Under the pieces are notes generated by a model, which saw nothing but the letters and a program-made list of their open reading frames with translations, did not search any database and was not told where the DNA came from. Below, one piece after another: positions 42,608-52,058 of a stretch of DNA of 64,000 nucleotides. Source of the DNA: Acidobacteriota bacterium (lineage in GTDB: Bacteria; Acidobacteriota; Blastocatellia; Pyrinomonadales; Pyrinomonadaceae); the NCBI GenBank assembly GCA_023389035.1, contig JAEWFC010000030.1, positions 372,001 to 436,000 of the forward strand. Reading direction: 5' to 3'. The position numbers were made by a program, and so were the translations under genes. Positions within the stretch are counted from its first letter, which is position 1. Each line of letters starts with the position of its first letter.

Positions 42608-43270
42608 ATGCGAATTGTCGGTCATTTTGTCCTGGGTATCGTTGCGATCATGTTTGTCGTGGGATCGCCTTTGTTCGCCCAGCTCGCCGAGCAACGGCCG
42701 GTACCCAAGACATTGTTCTTTGACTCCGATGGCAATCAGATCTCAAATAACGAGTTTGTCGATATCAGGATGGCGAATTTTCATCTGCCGGATCGGACGT
42801 TGATGAAAACGTTTGACGATGGCAGAGTAGAGTTTCGCCTGCAAAAGGTTCCGCAGGAGGGAATGCAGCTGCCTGATCTTAAGGTTGATACTTTGGACGG
42901 CGCAACCATTACATCTGCCGACCTTAAAGGTAAGGTCGTAGTCCTTAATTTTTGGTTCATTGGCTGCCCGGTCTGTTTGTCGATCAAACCCAATTTGAAC
43001 CAGCTCGCAACAAAGTTTGCAGGTCGATCCGATGTGATCTTTCTTGCATTGACCGGCGACCGAGCCCGTGACGTGAAGAAGTTTCTTTCGAAGGAAGAGT
43101 TCAATTACGTGCATGCATCCGAAGCACTTCCCGCCATGGAGCTTTTCGGGTTCGTCGGGTATCCCAAGAATATCGTCGTATCGCGTACCGGCGAGATAGT
43201 ATATTGGCGCAGTTCGATAAAGGCGTGGGATAAGTTTGAGTCCGTGATCAACAACGAGCTCAATAAGTGA
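42608..43270 (+). CDS. TlpA-like exported thioredoxin-fold protein
   Basis: The protein has 220 residues. An N-terminal hydrophobic leader ends near PLFAQ. A ~60-residue region specific to this protein precedes a thioredoxin fold with LKGKVVVLNFWFIGCPVCLS (C120, C123). The cis-proline segment is GFVGYPKNIVVSRTGEIVYW. It probably reduces disulfides or shuttles thiols outside the inner membrane. It lies 50 bp upstream of purE with no evident shared role. Confidence 0.85.
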   Translation: MRIVGHFVLGIVAIMFVVGSPLFAQLAEQRPVPKTLFFDSDGNQISNNEFVDIRMANFHLPDRTLMKTFDDGRVEFRLQKVPQEGMQLPDLKVDTLDGATITSADLKGKVVVLNFWFIGCPVCLSIKPNLNQLATKFAGRSDVIFLALTGDRARDVKKFLSKEEFNYVHASEALPAMELFGFVGYPKNIVVSRTGEIVYWRSSIKAWDKFESVINNELNK

Positions 43271-43319
43271 AGCTTTCTTTGATGTTAGAGTCCTCGTCCG
43301 AAATCTTAAATAAGTCTCT

Positions 43320-43835
43320 ATGACGGATCGATCGAAAAAGAACGGCCCGATCGTCTCGATCATTATGGGGAGCAAGAGCGACTGGCCGACGATGCAAGCT
43401 GCTTCAGATACATTGGACGTGCTCGGCATCCCACACGAGAGTAAGGTGGTCTCTGCCCATCGGACCCCTGATCTGTTATTCGAGTTTGCGAAAGGGGCCG
43501 AGGCCCGAGGCGTCGAGGTGATCATTGCGGGGGCCGGCGGTGCTGCGCATCTTCCTGGAATGTGCGCATCTCAGACGGTCTTACCTGTCCTGGGCGTTCC
43601 CGTCGAGAGCAGGGCTCTTAAGGGGATCGATTCGCTGCTGTCTATAGCCCAGATGCCTGCAGGCGTACCGGTGGGAACACTGGCTATCGGTGAGGCGGGA
43701 GCTAAGAATGCTGCTTTACTTGCTGCGGCCATATTAGCGAACTCGCGCCCTGAGTTGCGGGCGAAGCTGCACGAATTCCGGTCAAAACAGACGGCTGCAG
43801 TACTAAAGACCAAGCTCGACGGCAAGAAGAAGTGA
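43320..43835 (+). CDS. purE: N5-carboxyaminoimidazole ribonucleotide mutase PurE
   Basis: The protein has 171 residues. The class I PurE signature appears as SIIMGSKSDWPTMQAASDTL and SAHRTPDLLFEFAK, with GAGGAAHLPGMCASQTVLPV forming the active-site loop. It rearranges N5-CAIR to CAIR in de novo purine synthesis. Its stop overlaps the next gene's GTG start by 4 nt (GTGA). purK follows one gene downstream. Confidence 0.95.
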   Translation: MTDRSKKNGPIVSIIMGSKSDWPTMQAASDTLDVLGIPHESKVVSAHRTPDLLFEFAKGAEARGVEVIIAGAGGAAHLPGMCASQTVLPVLGVPVESRALKGIDSLLSIAQMPAGVPVGTLAIGEAGAKNAALLAAAILANSRPELRAKLHEFRSKQTAAVLKTKLDGKKK

Positions 43836-44530
43836 GTGCACGAAACATAGTTCGCCAACTTCGAGCAATGGGTAAGCCCGATAACGTCGAAGGCATGGCG
43901 CGATTCGGGATCGTCCCTAAAAAGGCTTTTGGTGTGCCTGCGGCAGATCTGAAGCTCATTGCGAAGAAAATAAAGCGCGAGTCCAATGACCGGCATCAAC
44001 TTGCTGCTGATCTCTGGGAAACGGGTGTGCACGAAGCCCGATTGCTAGCCGCACTGATCGACGATCCGGAAGCGGTCACTAGCCGACAGATGGACCATTG
44101 GGCTGGTGATTTTGACAATTGGGCGATCTGCGATTCGACTTGTGGTCACCTTTTCTCGCGAACTACGCATGCATACGATAAAGCATCTGAGTGGTCAGAC
44201 CGGGATGAGGAATTCGTGAAGCGAGCTGGGATCGTGCTGATTGCCTGGCTCGCAGTCCACGATAAGAAGGCGGATGATGCAAAGTTTGTGCCGTTTCTCG
44301 ATCGATTAGACGAGCTCAGCGATGATGACCGCAACTATGTTCGAAAGGCTGTAAATTGGTCGCTGAGACAGATCGGGAAACGAAGCCGTGATCTTAACGA
44401 TCTGGCGATTCGAACGGCGGATAGAATTGCAGAACGGAACACCAAGACCGCCCGCTGGATCGCTTCCGACGCGTTGAGAGAGCTTAGGAGCGACAAGACC
44501 ATGCATCGCCTTGACCTGCGGGCTCGCTGA
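43832..44530 (+). CDS. AlkD-like DNA alkylation repair protein
   Basis: The protein has 232 residues of HEAT-like helical repeats. Family landmarks are KPDNVEGMARFGIVPKKAFG, DFDNWAICDSTCGHLF, FVKRAGIVLIAWLA and NYVRKAVNWSLRQIGKRS. AlkD glycosylases remove bulky N3/N7 alkylpurines without flipping the base. The gene starts with GTG inside the purE stop and ends 35 bp before purK, so it is embedded in a purine operon. Confidence 0.9.
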   Translation: MSARNIVRQLRAMGKPDNVEGMARFGIVPKKAFGVPAADLKLIAKKIKRESNDRHQLAADLWETGVHEARLLAALIDDPEAVTSRQMDHWAGDFDNWAICDSTCGHLFSRTTHAYDKASEWSDRDEEFVKRAGIVLIAWLAVHDKKADDAKFVPFLDRLDELSDDDRNYVRKAVNWSLRQIGKRSRDLNDLAIRTADRIAERNTKTARWIASDALRELRSDKTMHRLDLRAR

Positions 44531-44565
44531 TGTATCGCTGACCGGCGCAGGGTTATCAAAGATCT

Positions 44566-45705
44566 GTGACACAAACGATTCTTCCAAATTCAACGATCGG
44601 CGTATTCGGCAGCGGACAGCTGGGCCGGATGTTTGCGATCGAGGCTCGCAAGATGGGTTACCGGGTCCACACATTCTCGCCTGACGCAGATACGCCGACG
44701 GGCCACATCTCCGACGTGGAAACAACGGCCGCATACGATGACTTGGAGGCCGTGCGAGCTTTCGCAAACTCTGTCGATGTCGTCACTTTCGAGTTCGAGA
44801 ATGTACCGTCCGAGACGATTGCCGCGGCATCTCAATTGGTTCCGGTCCACCCTCGCGGGGAGATCTTACATACCACGCAAAATCGACTGCGCGAGAAGAC
44901 TTTCCTTGAAAAAAATGGCTTTCCCGTCGCCCCGTTCCGGCACGTTAGAAGCATCGACGAAATGCGGTCGGCAGCAGCAGCATCGATCGGACTTCCGGCC
45001 GTATTAAAGACCGCCGGCTTCGGCTATGACGGCAAAGGCCAGGCAAGGATTGGGCAGGAGAGTGATATTGAAGGTGCATTTGCATCGATGAACGGTCATG
45101 ATGCTGTCCTCGAATCATTTGTTGAGTTTGAAAAGGAGGTTTCGGTCGTTTGCGCTCGCGGTGCCGACGGGTCATTCGCCCACTATGGCGTGATCGAGAA
45201 CGACCATAAGAACCACATTCTGGATATATCGTTCGCTCCGGCCTTAGTAAGCACCGCGATTCACGACGAGGCGGTCATGATCACCAGACAGATCGCTGAG
45301 GCGTTTGGTTACGTCGGAACGATGTGTGTCGAATTTTTCCTTGCTGACCGCAGTTTGCTCGTTAACGAGATCGCTCCACGGCCTCATAATTCCGGCCACC
45401 TGACCTTCGGGCCATGCGTCACATCGCAATTTGAACAGCAGGTCCGTGCGGTTTGCGGCCTGCCGCTTGGATCGACCGAGTTCCTTAGACCTGCCGCCAT
45501 CGCGAATCTCCTCGGCGATATTTGGCAGAATGGCGAGCCCGATTGGAGCAGTGCACTTTCCGAACCGGGTGTGCAATTGCATCTGTACGGAAAGAGCGAT
45601 CCAAGGCCGGGACGCAAGATGGGTCACCTCACCGCTACTGCGGAGACAGCACAAGATGCCGCGAAGCTGGTGCGCGATGCACGCCGAAACCTCTCCAAGC
45701 AATAA
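44566..45705 (+). CDS. purK: 5-(carboxyamino)imidazole ribonucleotide synthase PurK
   Basis: The protein has 379 residues with a GTG start. The preATP-grasp domain begins TIGVFGSGQLGRMFAIEARK. The ATP-grasp parts include LPAVLKTAGFGYDGKGQARI, ESFVEFEKEVSVVCARG and EFFLADRSLLVNEIAPRPHN with the catalytic acidic residues. It makes N5-CAIR from AIR, bicarbonate and ATP for PurE. It completes the purE-alkD-purK set, and a hairpin at 45703 likely ends the transcript. Confidence 0.95.
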   Translation: MTQTILPNSTIGVFGSGQLGRMFAIEARKMGYRVHTFSPDADTPTGHISDVETTAAYDDLEAVRAFANSVDVVTFEFENVPSETIAAASQLVPVHPRGEILHTTQNRLREKTFLEKNGFPVAPFRHVRSIDEMRSAAAASIGLPAVLKTAGFGYDGKGQARIGQESDIEGAFASMNGHDAVLESFVEFEKEVSVVCARGADGSFAHYGVIENDHKNHILDISFAPALVSTAIHDEAVMITRQIAEAFGYVGTMCVEFFLADRSLLVNEIAPRPHNSGHLTFGPCVTSQFEQQVRAVCGLPLGSTEFLRPAAIANLLGDIWQNGEPDWSSALSEPGVQLHLYGKSDPRPGRKMGHLTATAETAQDAAKLVRDARRNLSKQ

Positions 45706-45735
45706 GAAGCCGGACGCGAACGCCCGGCCTTCTTA
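45703..45735. terminator. Probable bidirectional terminator between purK and the TonB receptor gene
   Basis: TAAGAAG-CCGG (45703-45713) pairs with CCGG-C-CTTCTTA (45724-45735) with one bulged base and a ~10-nt loop. No long T-run follows on either side, so efficiency is uncertain. Confidence 0.5.
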
Positions 45736-45756
45736 CCTGTAAGTCACGAGTCGAGT

Positions 45757-48700
45757 CTAGAAGCTGAACTTCGCTCCGAACTGGAACTGTCGGGAATCGA
45801 ACGCAGCTGTTGGACGGCTGAAATACTTGCCGCCATTTCGCTCGCCAAATGAGTTCACGTCCTCGATAAATGGTGAAGCTGACGCCTCGTTAAACCTGTT
45901 AAAGAGGTTGAAGCCTTCCGCGATCAATTCCAAACGAAACCGCTCACCGAATCGGATCGCTCGCGAGAGTCTCAGGTCGAACGATGCATAGCTGTGTGTG
46001 ATCCCGCGATTGCGACCGAGATTACCGATCGAGAATTCACCGTTCGTGATCAACGGCGTGCATCCGGGGCGGCCCGGTACACAGAGAGTTCCGTCCGGCA
46101 GAACACTTGGACGGTCAGTCTGTGATGACTGGTCGTTGTTAGTATCCGTATTTGTGATGATGTTGAACGGCCGGCCGGACGAGATCTCCAAGATCGGTGC
46201 GATCGTGAAATCCGACATAAATCGTTTCCACAACGAATCGGATCCACGCCAGCTTTGCGGCGACGCGAGAACTCCGCTGAATACAAAGCGGTGACGCTGA
46301 TCGAAGAGTGAATCGGCCTTTTCCAGGTTAAACCGTCGCGGATCTTGCGCAATTAGCAACGTTTGGAGGTCCGACGAATCATCGATCGAATGTGCCCAAG
46401 TGTACGAAGCGAGGAAAGTGAAGTTGTTGGCAAAGCGCCTTTTCAGCTCGACATTCATCGCATTGTAGCTCGAATTACCATCGGATACCTGAGCATTGAC
46501 CGCTCCAAAGGGGGTCAGCACGCCGGGGCTCCGCAGCGTATTTGCACCGGTCAAAGCAGCATCAAGCACTGCCTTACTTACGGCTCCGCCTGACAATGCA
46601 CTCGCGAGGAAATAATTAGGTGCATTCGGGCGGAAGAAGTTCGCGATCGCGGGTGCAACGAAACCAAGGCCGGTCGAGTTATTAACCGCCACCATTCCGG
46701 GAATGATCACCGTATAATTCGCATTGCTAACGGTTGGTACCGAGAATGCAACGGCTTCCTGCGTGCTGATCGGATCACGTCCGGCAAATCTGCGGAAGTT
46801 CTCGATCTGTAATCTGGTATCTGGCGGGTTAAGATCCGTCGGGTGCGGCAGGTGCCGTGCGCCGACGAAGATATAACCAACGGAAAGCGACATATCCCGG
46901 GTCAGCCGCTGTTCGACCGTGAAGTTAGCCTGGGTCGCATATGCGTACTCAAAGTCCTTTGAGATCGGAAGCGTGAACGGGAGCACAGCTCCGAATCCCG
47001 TAAATGTTTGATCATCAAAACGCTGACGGCCAAATTGGTAGTTCGCTGAAGATGCAACACCCGGCGTGAAGACCGTCGGTCCCTGGGCAGCACAGACCGG
47101 GGTTTGTGCAGCTCCGGGAACGCAAACCGTACCCTGGAACACTTGTGCAGCATTCAACAGAGCAGTTGATGCCGGGCTGCCGGCCGTCAAAACGGCCTGC
47201 TGCTGCTGTGCAGCGTCTGCAATATCTGAGTTAAAAGCAACGGCTAGCAGCGGGTGGTCGTAAAACAGTCCTAAAGCGCCGCGAACGACCGTTCTGCCTG
47301 TCCCAAAGGTGTCCCATGCGAAACCGAATCGGGGTGCCCAATTGTTTGTGTCGCGGGGAATGCCTTGTTGAACTCCGACCGCATCTTGTGCGGCGAGAAG
47401 GTCCGTAGTTGAAAGACTGATTCCCGAAAGCGGGTCGCTGAACGGCACCGGCTGTATGGTTTCGGTGAGTTCGACATCGTAGCGAATGCCGTAATTAAGC
47501 GTCAGCCGCGGATGGATCTTCCAGCTGTCCTGAGCGAAAAACGCCAGCGGCCGATTCTTGATCCGGCTGACCGGGTCGCCAAACCCCTGTATATAAGTCG
47601 ACGGCAGTCCAAGACCATATGCCTGTACAGGCGTAAGGTCCGGAGCTCCAAGCTGGCCGAATGCGGCGTTAAGATTTCCAGCCGCGAACGGGCCAAAGTT
47701 AAATAGGCCTGCAAAGTTAAGTTCGAAGACCGCTGATGGAATATCAATAAAGTTGATATCGCCACCGAATTTGAACGTGTGATTGCCCGTAACCCAGGTA
47801 AGGTTGTCGGCGAACTGGATCCGTCGTTCCGTTCGATCGACGGGCGAGAAAAGCTCACGGCCGATGAATGCAGTTCCCGAGATGTTGAATGCCACGGCCT
47901 CACCGTTCTGTGATCGGAAAGAGGTGTCGCGGTGTCCGAACGAAAACTTGAACTCGTTCGCCATGTTATTGCCTAGAGCACTGGCCAAGCCTGCCGAGAA
48001 CGATGTGTCTTTTAGCTCCTGAATGCCCGTTCGCGAAAAATCGTTCTGCCCGAGTGACTGGTTCTGGGATTCAACCTGTATACCTGTTACGTCGCCCGGG
48101 TTGTAACCGAAGCGAAGCGATAGCTGATGGTTCGAATTGAAACTATGATCGCCACGAATCGAGAAGAAATTAGTCCGTTCCGTAACAGGGAAAATTCGCT
48201 GCAGGCTGTTTAGCGGACGGAATGCAATTGGCTCACCATTCGAACCGGTGGTCGTGAACGGAACAGGTGCCCCTGAGAGAAAGAACCGCGGGCCGACTTG
48301 TTGTCCCGCAGGGATCGGAGTTGCAGTTCCGCCGGGGCTGATCAGCGGGTTTACGCCGGTCAATGCGGTATTAGATCCGCTCGACGCGAGATAGAGATAG
48401 CCGACCGCCGCCTGGATAAATGCCGGGTTTCCCGAAGCGATCAGGTTATTCGCAAACGTCGCTTGGGCTGGAGTGAGTCCGTTGAAGGTCTGTGTGAAGG
48501 GCAGTATCGGCGCTCCAACGGTGACAGAAGAGGTCAGTCCGCGTGCCACATCACTGGTGAAAAAGCCCGATTCGTCCCGCTGTCTGCGTTCAAATGCGGC
48601 AAAGAAGAACGTGCGATCGCGAACGATGGGCCCGCCAAGCGTGGCACCCCATTGCGTTCGTCGAAAATCCGGCTTTGCAACCGGGGCAAAAGCATTGCGT

Positions 48701-49518
48701 GCCTGAATGTTCTTGTCACGAATGAAGCCGAAGACGTTCCCACGAAAATCGTTTGTGCCGCTCTTGGTGACAACGTTCACGATCCCACCCGTCGCACGAC
48801 CAAATTCGGGAGCATATGAGTTAGTTGCAACCTGATATTCCTGAACGGCCTCCTGCGAAACCGTAGAGCGAGCAGCGTTGACCGAATTATCGGTGAAATC
48901 AGAGCCGTCGACCTGCACAAGTGTCGAGCGACCGCGCTGGCCGCCAACGTTCAGTCCCGAGGTAGGAGCGGGTCCGATCGGCCGGCCGTTATCACGTCCG
49001 ATAGTTGACAGCGTAAGTGCGAATCCGGTAGCGCTGCGTTCGTTTATCGGAAGATTTTCGATCCGCTGCTGGTCTATTGTGTTCGAAACTGTAGTCTGCG
49101 TGGTCTCGACCAGCTCAACGCCAGGTGTTACGTCGATAACGACATCTTCCGCACCGACCTCAAGGTCGATCCGGATCTCAGCGCTCTGACCGACCGTAAG
49201 GCGCAATGACGAGATCAACGCTTTCTTGAACGAAGCGGCCTCGGTCGTCAATTCGTATTCGCCCGGAGGCAAGGCGATAAAACTAAATGAGCCGTCAGAC
49301 CCGCTGGTCGTGTTCCTGCTGATATTGGTAGCACGATTCCGAGCCGTCACGGTCGCTCCCGGAACAACGGCTCCATTTGGATCATAGACCGTCCCGCGAA
49401 GGTCAGCGGCGTTAGCCTGTGCCTGGCCGAATCCGATCGAGGCACTTAACAGAACAGCCATCAAAAATACAGCGGACCTTACTCCGATCGCCGTGATGCT
49501 GATTCGAACTGCTTTCAT
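45757..49518 (-). CDS. TonB-dependent receptor, Oar-like, with N-terminal carboxypeptidase-regulatory domain
   Basis: The protein has 1253 residues. The signal peptide is VFLMAVLLSASIGFGQAQ. Residues ~35-120 form a carboxypeptidase regulatory-like domain (TVYDPNGAVVPGATVTARNR, FIALPPGEYELT). The plug follows (QRIENLPINERSATGFALTL, ATGGIVNVVTKSGTNDFRGN). The rest is the beta-barrel, ending in FQFGAKFSF with the terminal aromatic typical of outer-membrane proteins. It probably imports large substrates or takes part in surface protein export, as proposed for Oar; the ligand is unknown. A strong AAAGGAG precedes the ATG. Confidence 0.93.
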   Translation of the reverse strand: MKAVRISITAIGVRSAVFLMAVLLSASIGFGQAQANAADLRGTVYDPNGAVVPGATVTARNRATNISRNTTSGSDGSFSFIALPPGEYELTTEAASFKKALISSLRLTVGQSAEIRIDLEVGAEDVVIDVTPGVELVETTQTTVSNTIDQQRIENLPINERSATGFALTLSTIGRDNGRPIGPAPTSGLNVGGQRGRSTLVQVDGSDFTDNSVNAARSTVSQEAVQEYQVATNSYAPEFGRATGGIVNVVTKSGTNDFRGNVFGFIRDKNIQARNAFAPVAKPDFRRTQWGATLGGPIVRDRTFFFAAFERRQRDESGFFTSDVARGLTSSVTVGAPILPFTQTFNGLTPAQATFANNLIASGNPAFIQAAVGYLYLASSGSNTALTGVNPLISPGGTATPIPAGQQVGPRFFLSGAPVPFTTTGSNGEPIAFRPLNSLQRIFPVTERTNFFSIRGDHSFNSNHQLSLRFGYNPGDVTGIQVESQNQSLGQNDFSRTGIQELKDTSFSAGLASALGNNMANEFKFSFGHRDTSFRSQNGEAVAFNISGTAFIGRELFSPVDRTERRIQFADNLTWVTGNHTFKFGGDINFIDIPSAVFELNFAGLFNFGPFAAGNLNAAFGQLGAPDLTPVQAYGLGLPSTYIQGFGDPVSRIKNRPLAFFAQDSWKIHPRLTLNYGIRYDVELTETIQPVPFSDPLSGISLSTTDLLAAQDAVGVQQGIPRDTNNWAPRFGFAWDTFGTGRTVVRGALGLFYDHPLLAVAFNSDIADAAQQQQAVLTAGSPASTALLNAAQVFQGTVCVPGAAQTPVCAAQGPTVFTPGVASSANYQFGRQRFDDQTFTGFGAVLPFTLPISKDFEYAYATQANFTVEQRLTRDMSLSVGYIFVGARHLPHPTDLNPPDTRLQIENFRRFAGRDPISTQEAVAFSVPTVSNANYTVIIPGMVAVNNSTGLGFVAPAIANFFRPNAPNYFLASALSGGAVSKAVLDAALTGANTLRSPGVLTPFGAVNAQVSDGNSSYNAMNVELKRRFANNFTFLASYTWAHSIDDSSDLQTLLIAQDPRRFNLEKADSLFDQRHRFVFSGVLASPQSWRGSDSLWKRFMSDFTIAPILEISSGRPFNIITNTDTNNDQSSQTDRPSVLPDGTLCVPGRPGCTPLITNGEFSIGNLGRNRGITHSYASFDLRLSRAIRFGERFRLELIAEGFNLFNRFNEASASPFIEDVNSFGERNGGKYFSRPTAAFDSRQFQFGAKFSF

Positions 49519-49717
49519 TAGTTTCTCCTTTATTTTGCGTCTGCCTCTTCGTCCAAGCAGGGCTTCAGGCGTAGCCTTGCGGGGAGCGGCCTGAACTGCG
49601 CGATTATGATGTTCGGTACTTTCGGACTACTTAATGCAGACAATATAACTGACTAGAATTGCTTTGTTGTTTTTAACTCAAAACAACCCCAAACGCAAGC
49701 AAAATAAGAGATTTTGC
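49519..49717. other. Intergenic region upstream of the TonB receptor
   Basis: This AT-rich 199-bp stretch holds the receptor's leader. AAAGGAG lies 8 nt before its ATG. I see no riboswitch consensus, strong hairpin, tRNA or small gene. The minus-strand gene at 49718 also ends here. Confidence 0.4.
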
Positions 49718-50881
49718 CTACCTTGGAACGTGGCCGCTGCCATTCGCGACATCGCTCCGAGTCAACCGTGCAATACGTTTGCCGATCTTTGCGCTGAAAC
49801 CGAGGCCGGTGATCGCAGTTGAGGCTAACAATGGATTCATTGAGGCAAATCTCAGAAGCCGGCAAACAGCAAGGCGCTTCTTGAAACGGGCAGCGTAGAC
49901 TTTTCGATACGCGGACGCCAAAATGCTGAGGTCGTAAGAATGCTCAATGAGACAGCTCGCCATTATCTCGGCACTCTCGAGCGCCATTAGCATACCGCTT
50001 CCGGTGAAGGGATCGATGAACGACGCTGCGTCGCCGATGCTGAAGAGCCCACTTAATTCATCGGTTTTACGTTCGCCGAATGCCGCCACCGCGACTGCCA
50101 ACCAAGGTGCGGCTCTATTCATCTCGGCAAGGGCCTCTCTCGCGCGCGGATTTCGCATTACCATTTCTCGGACAATGCGATCCGCATCACTTCCGAGCTT
50201 ACGGGCTTCATCGGCACGAACCAGAAAGCACAAGTTAGCAGAGCCGCCCTCTATAGGACTTAGCCCGCCGTAACCACCGGGAAAGGAATAGATGTCGCAA
50301 ACATCGCGCGCGAACGTCACATCGGAAAGGTGGGTCTTGAACCCGATGAGATACGGCCGGACACGGATTGGCCGTGCACTCAGTTCTCGAGAGGCGAATT
50401 TCGACAACATAGCTGCACGGCCTGTCGCGTCTATGACGATATCGCCGACGACTCTTCCGTTCTCGGTTCCCGACCGTGTTACTACGCCGGTGACGGCACG
50501 ACCATCTGTCTCAATACCCGATACCGCCGTCTCCTCGTGTACCGTTACACCTAACGACTCGGCGGCACGCAGCAGCTGCTCGTCCATTGCAGCTCGGCTC
50601 AGACTCAGTGCAGGTCCAGAACCAAGCCAGTCGGATGGCACCACTGCTTTCCGACCGCTCATCGAGTAAAAGTGGGTCTCATCGATCCGACGCCCGCCCA
50701 AACCAAGCAGCTGCGGCGACACGCCCAGCTCGTCAAAATGCCGCATGCACTCCGGCGAGATAAACTCTCCGCAAAGCTTATGCCTAGGAAATTTCTCCCT
50801 CTCGATGATCGTGACCGAGAATCCCGCGTGGGCCAGCCGAATGGCTAGCGCCGAGCCAGCGGGCCCGGCTCCTGCGATCAC
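49718..50881 (-). CDS. FAD-dependent oxidoreductase, geranylgeranyl-reductase-like
   Basis: The protein has 387 residues from a GTG at 50881. The dinucleotide motif GAGPAGSALAIRLAHAGFSV starts at residue 4, followed by EREKFPRHKLCGEFISPECM, the conserved reductase segment. FSIGDAASFIDPFTGSGMLM is the second FAD motif. Relatives reduce isoprenoid chains or halogenate and hydroxylate. The frame stays open 17 codons upstream and there encodes ARIV just before the glycine motif, the expected first strand, but it has no ATG, GTG or TTG. The true start is therefore unclear. Confidence 0.85.
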   Translation of the reverse strand: MIAGAGPAGSALAIRLAHAGFSVTIIEREKFPRHKLCGEFISPECMRHFDELGVSPQLLGLGGRRIDETHFYSMSGRKAVVPSDWLGSGPALSLSRAAMDEQLLRAAESLGVTVHEETAVSGIETDGRAVTGVVTRSGTENGRVVGDIVIDATGRAAMLSKFASRELSARPIRVRPYLIGFKTHLSDVTFARDVCDIYSFPGGYGGLSPIEGGSANLCFLVRADEARKLGSDADRIVREMVMRNPRAREALAEMNRAAPWLAVAVAAFGERKTDELSGLFSIGDAASFIDPFTGSGMLMALESAEIMASCLIEHSYDLSILASAYRKVYAARFKKRLAVCRLLRFASMNPLLASTAITGLGFSAKIGKRIARLTRSDVANGSGHVPR

Positions 50882-50980
50882 GATCCGTGCATTTGATCCG
50901 TTGTTAGAGATAAATGGATTATAAGTGAAAAGCTAACATCGCGTTGACTTTCGAGTGAGGCAAACTGAAAATCCTCTTGA

Positions 50981-51934
50981 ATGGATATCATACCGATCTC
51001 ACTGCCCACGCCCTTCTATGTCGGTGACGTCAATGTTTACTTGATCCGTGAAGATCCCGTGACATTGATCGACGTCGGGCCGAAGACACCGGAAGCCGCT
51101 GCTGCGCTGGAAGGAGGTCTCGCGGATCATGGCCTGTGCTTCAGCGATGTTCGTCGTATCGCATTGACCCACGCTCATGAGGACCATTGCGGGCTTGCCC
51201 GACGGATCCGTGACGAAGCTAAGAACGCAGAGATCCTGGTGCATGATTGGGAAACTGGTCATCTGTTCGGGCGGCTGGCTCAGGAGGAACAGAGAAAGCT
51301 TTTGCTGCGATCCGGAGTTCCAACCGAAGTTATAGACGACATGCGGGGTTTGTATGAGGAGATCAGTTTATTGACGGATGCACTCGATGACGGCGAGTTT
51401 GGACCACTCAGTGACGAGATGCAGCTGGAGTTCGAGCGTGGTTCGCTTACTGTACTACATACGCCCGGACATACGCCGGGCTCTTGCTCGTTTGCTCGCG
51501 AATCTAACCGGACACTCATCTGCGGTGACTGCGTATTAAAACGGATCACGCCGAACCCGGTGCTTTCGCCTGATCCCGTTGACCCGGAAAAGCGTTTTCC
51601 CTCCCTCGCCGAGTACCTCGTAAGCCTTGCAAAGGTCCGCGAGTACAAGCCGACACTTGTGCACGGTGGACACGGTGAACCTGTAACCGATTTCGAAGAG
51701 ATATTCCACCGTTACGTTCGCTCGATCGACGATCGGCAGCAGCGTGTGGTGGACCTTGTGCCGAAAGCAGGCACGACCGCCTTCACATTGGCTAAAGAGC
51801 TATTTCCGAACTCATTCGATCACGACGTACATAGGTTCCTGGCGATCTCCGAAGCAGTTGCGCATCTCGATTATGCGTTCTCTCATGGCCGCGTCGAACT
51901 TGAAGTGAAAGACGGCGTCGAATTCTACCGATAG
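50981..51934 (+). CDS. MBL-fold metallohydrolase (LACTB2-like)
   Basis: The protein has 317 residues. The zinc motif is LTHAHEDHCGLARRI, with HTPGHTPGSCSF, the metal Asp in LICGDCVLKR and the final His in VHGGHGEPV. A C-terminal winged-helix-like region (LAISEAVAHLDYAFSHGRVE) is typical of the LACTB2/glyoxalase-II-like branch. Substrates could be thioesters or RNA; this is not resolvable. It is divergent from the FAD oxidoreductase across 99 bp. Confidence 0.88.
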   Translation: MDIIPISLPTPFYVGDVNVYLIREDPVTLIDVGPKTPEAAAALEGGLADHGLCFSDVRRIALTHAHEDHCGLARRIRDEAKNAEILVHDWETGHLFGRLAQEEQRKLLLRSGVPTEVIDDMRGLYEEISLLTDALDDGEFGPLSDEMQLEFERGSLTVLHTPGHTPGSCSFARESNRTLICGDCVLKRITPNPVLSPDPVDPEKRFPSLAEYLVSLAKVREYKPTLVHGGHGEPVTDFEEIFHRYVRSIDDRQQRVVDLVPKAGTTAFTLAKELFPNSFDHDVHRFLAISEAVAHLDYAFSHGRVELEVKDGVEFYR

Positions 51935-52045
51935 CCCTGCGGAACGGCATTTGCAACCAGCCCGATCACACATTCGGAGTGCAGAATATGCGATCGATTG
52001 CATGTTTTTAATGCAAAATATCGAATTCAGACAGCACTTTGCGTC

Positions 52046-52052
52046 AAGGGGG
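52046..52052 (+). promoter_or_regulatory. Shine-Dalgarno AAGGGGG supporting a GTG start
   Basis: AAGGGGG lies 6 nt before the GTG at 52059. This is the best ribosome site among the possible starts of the HEARH membrane gene. Confidence 0.5.
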
Positions 52053-52058
52053 TGGCAG

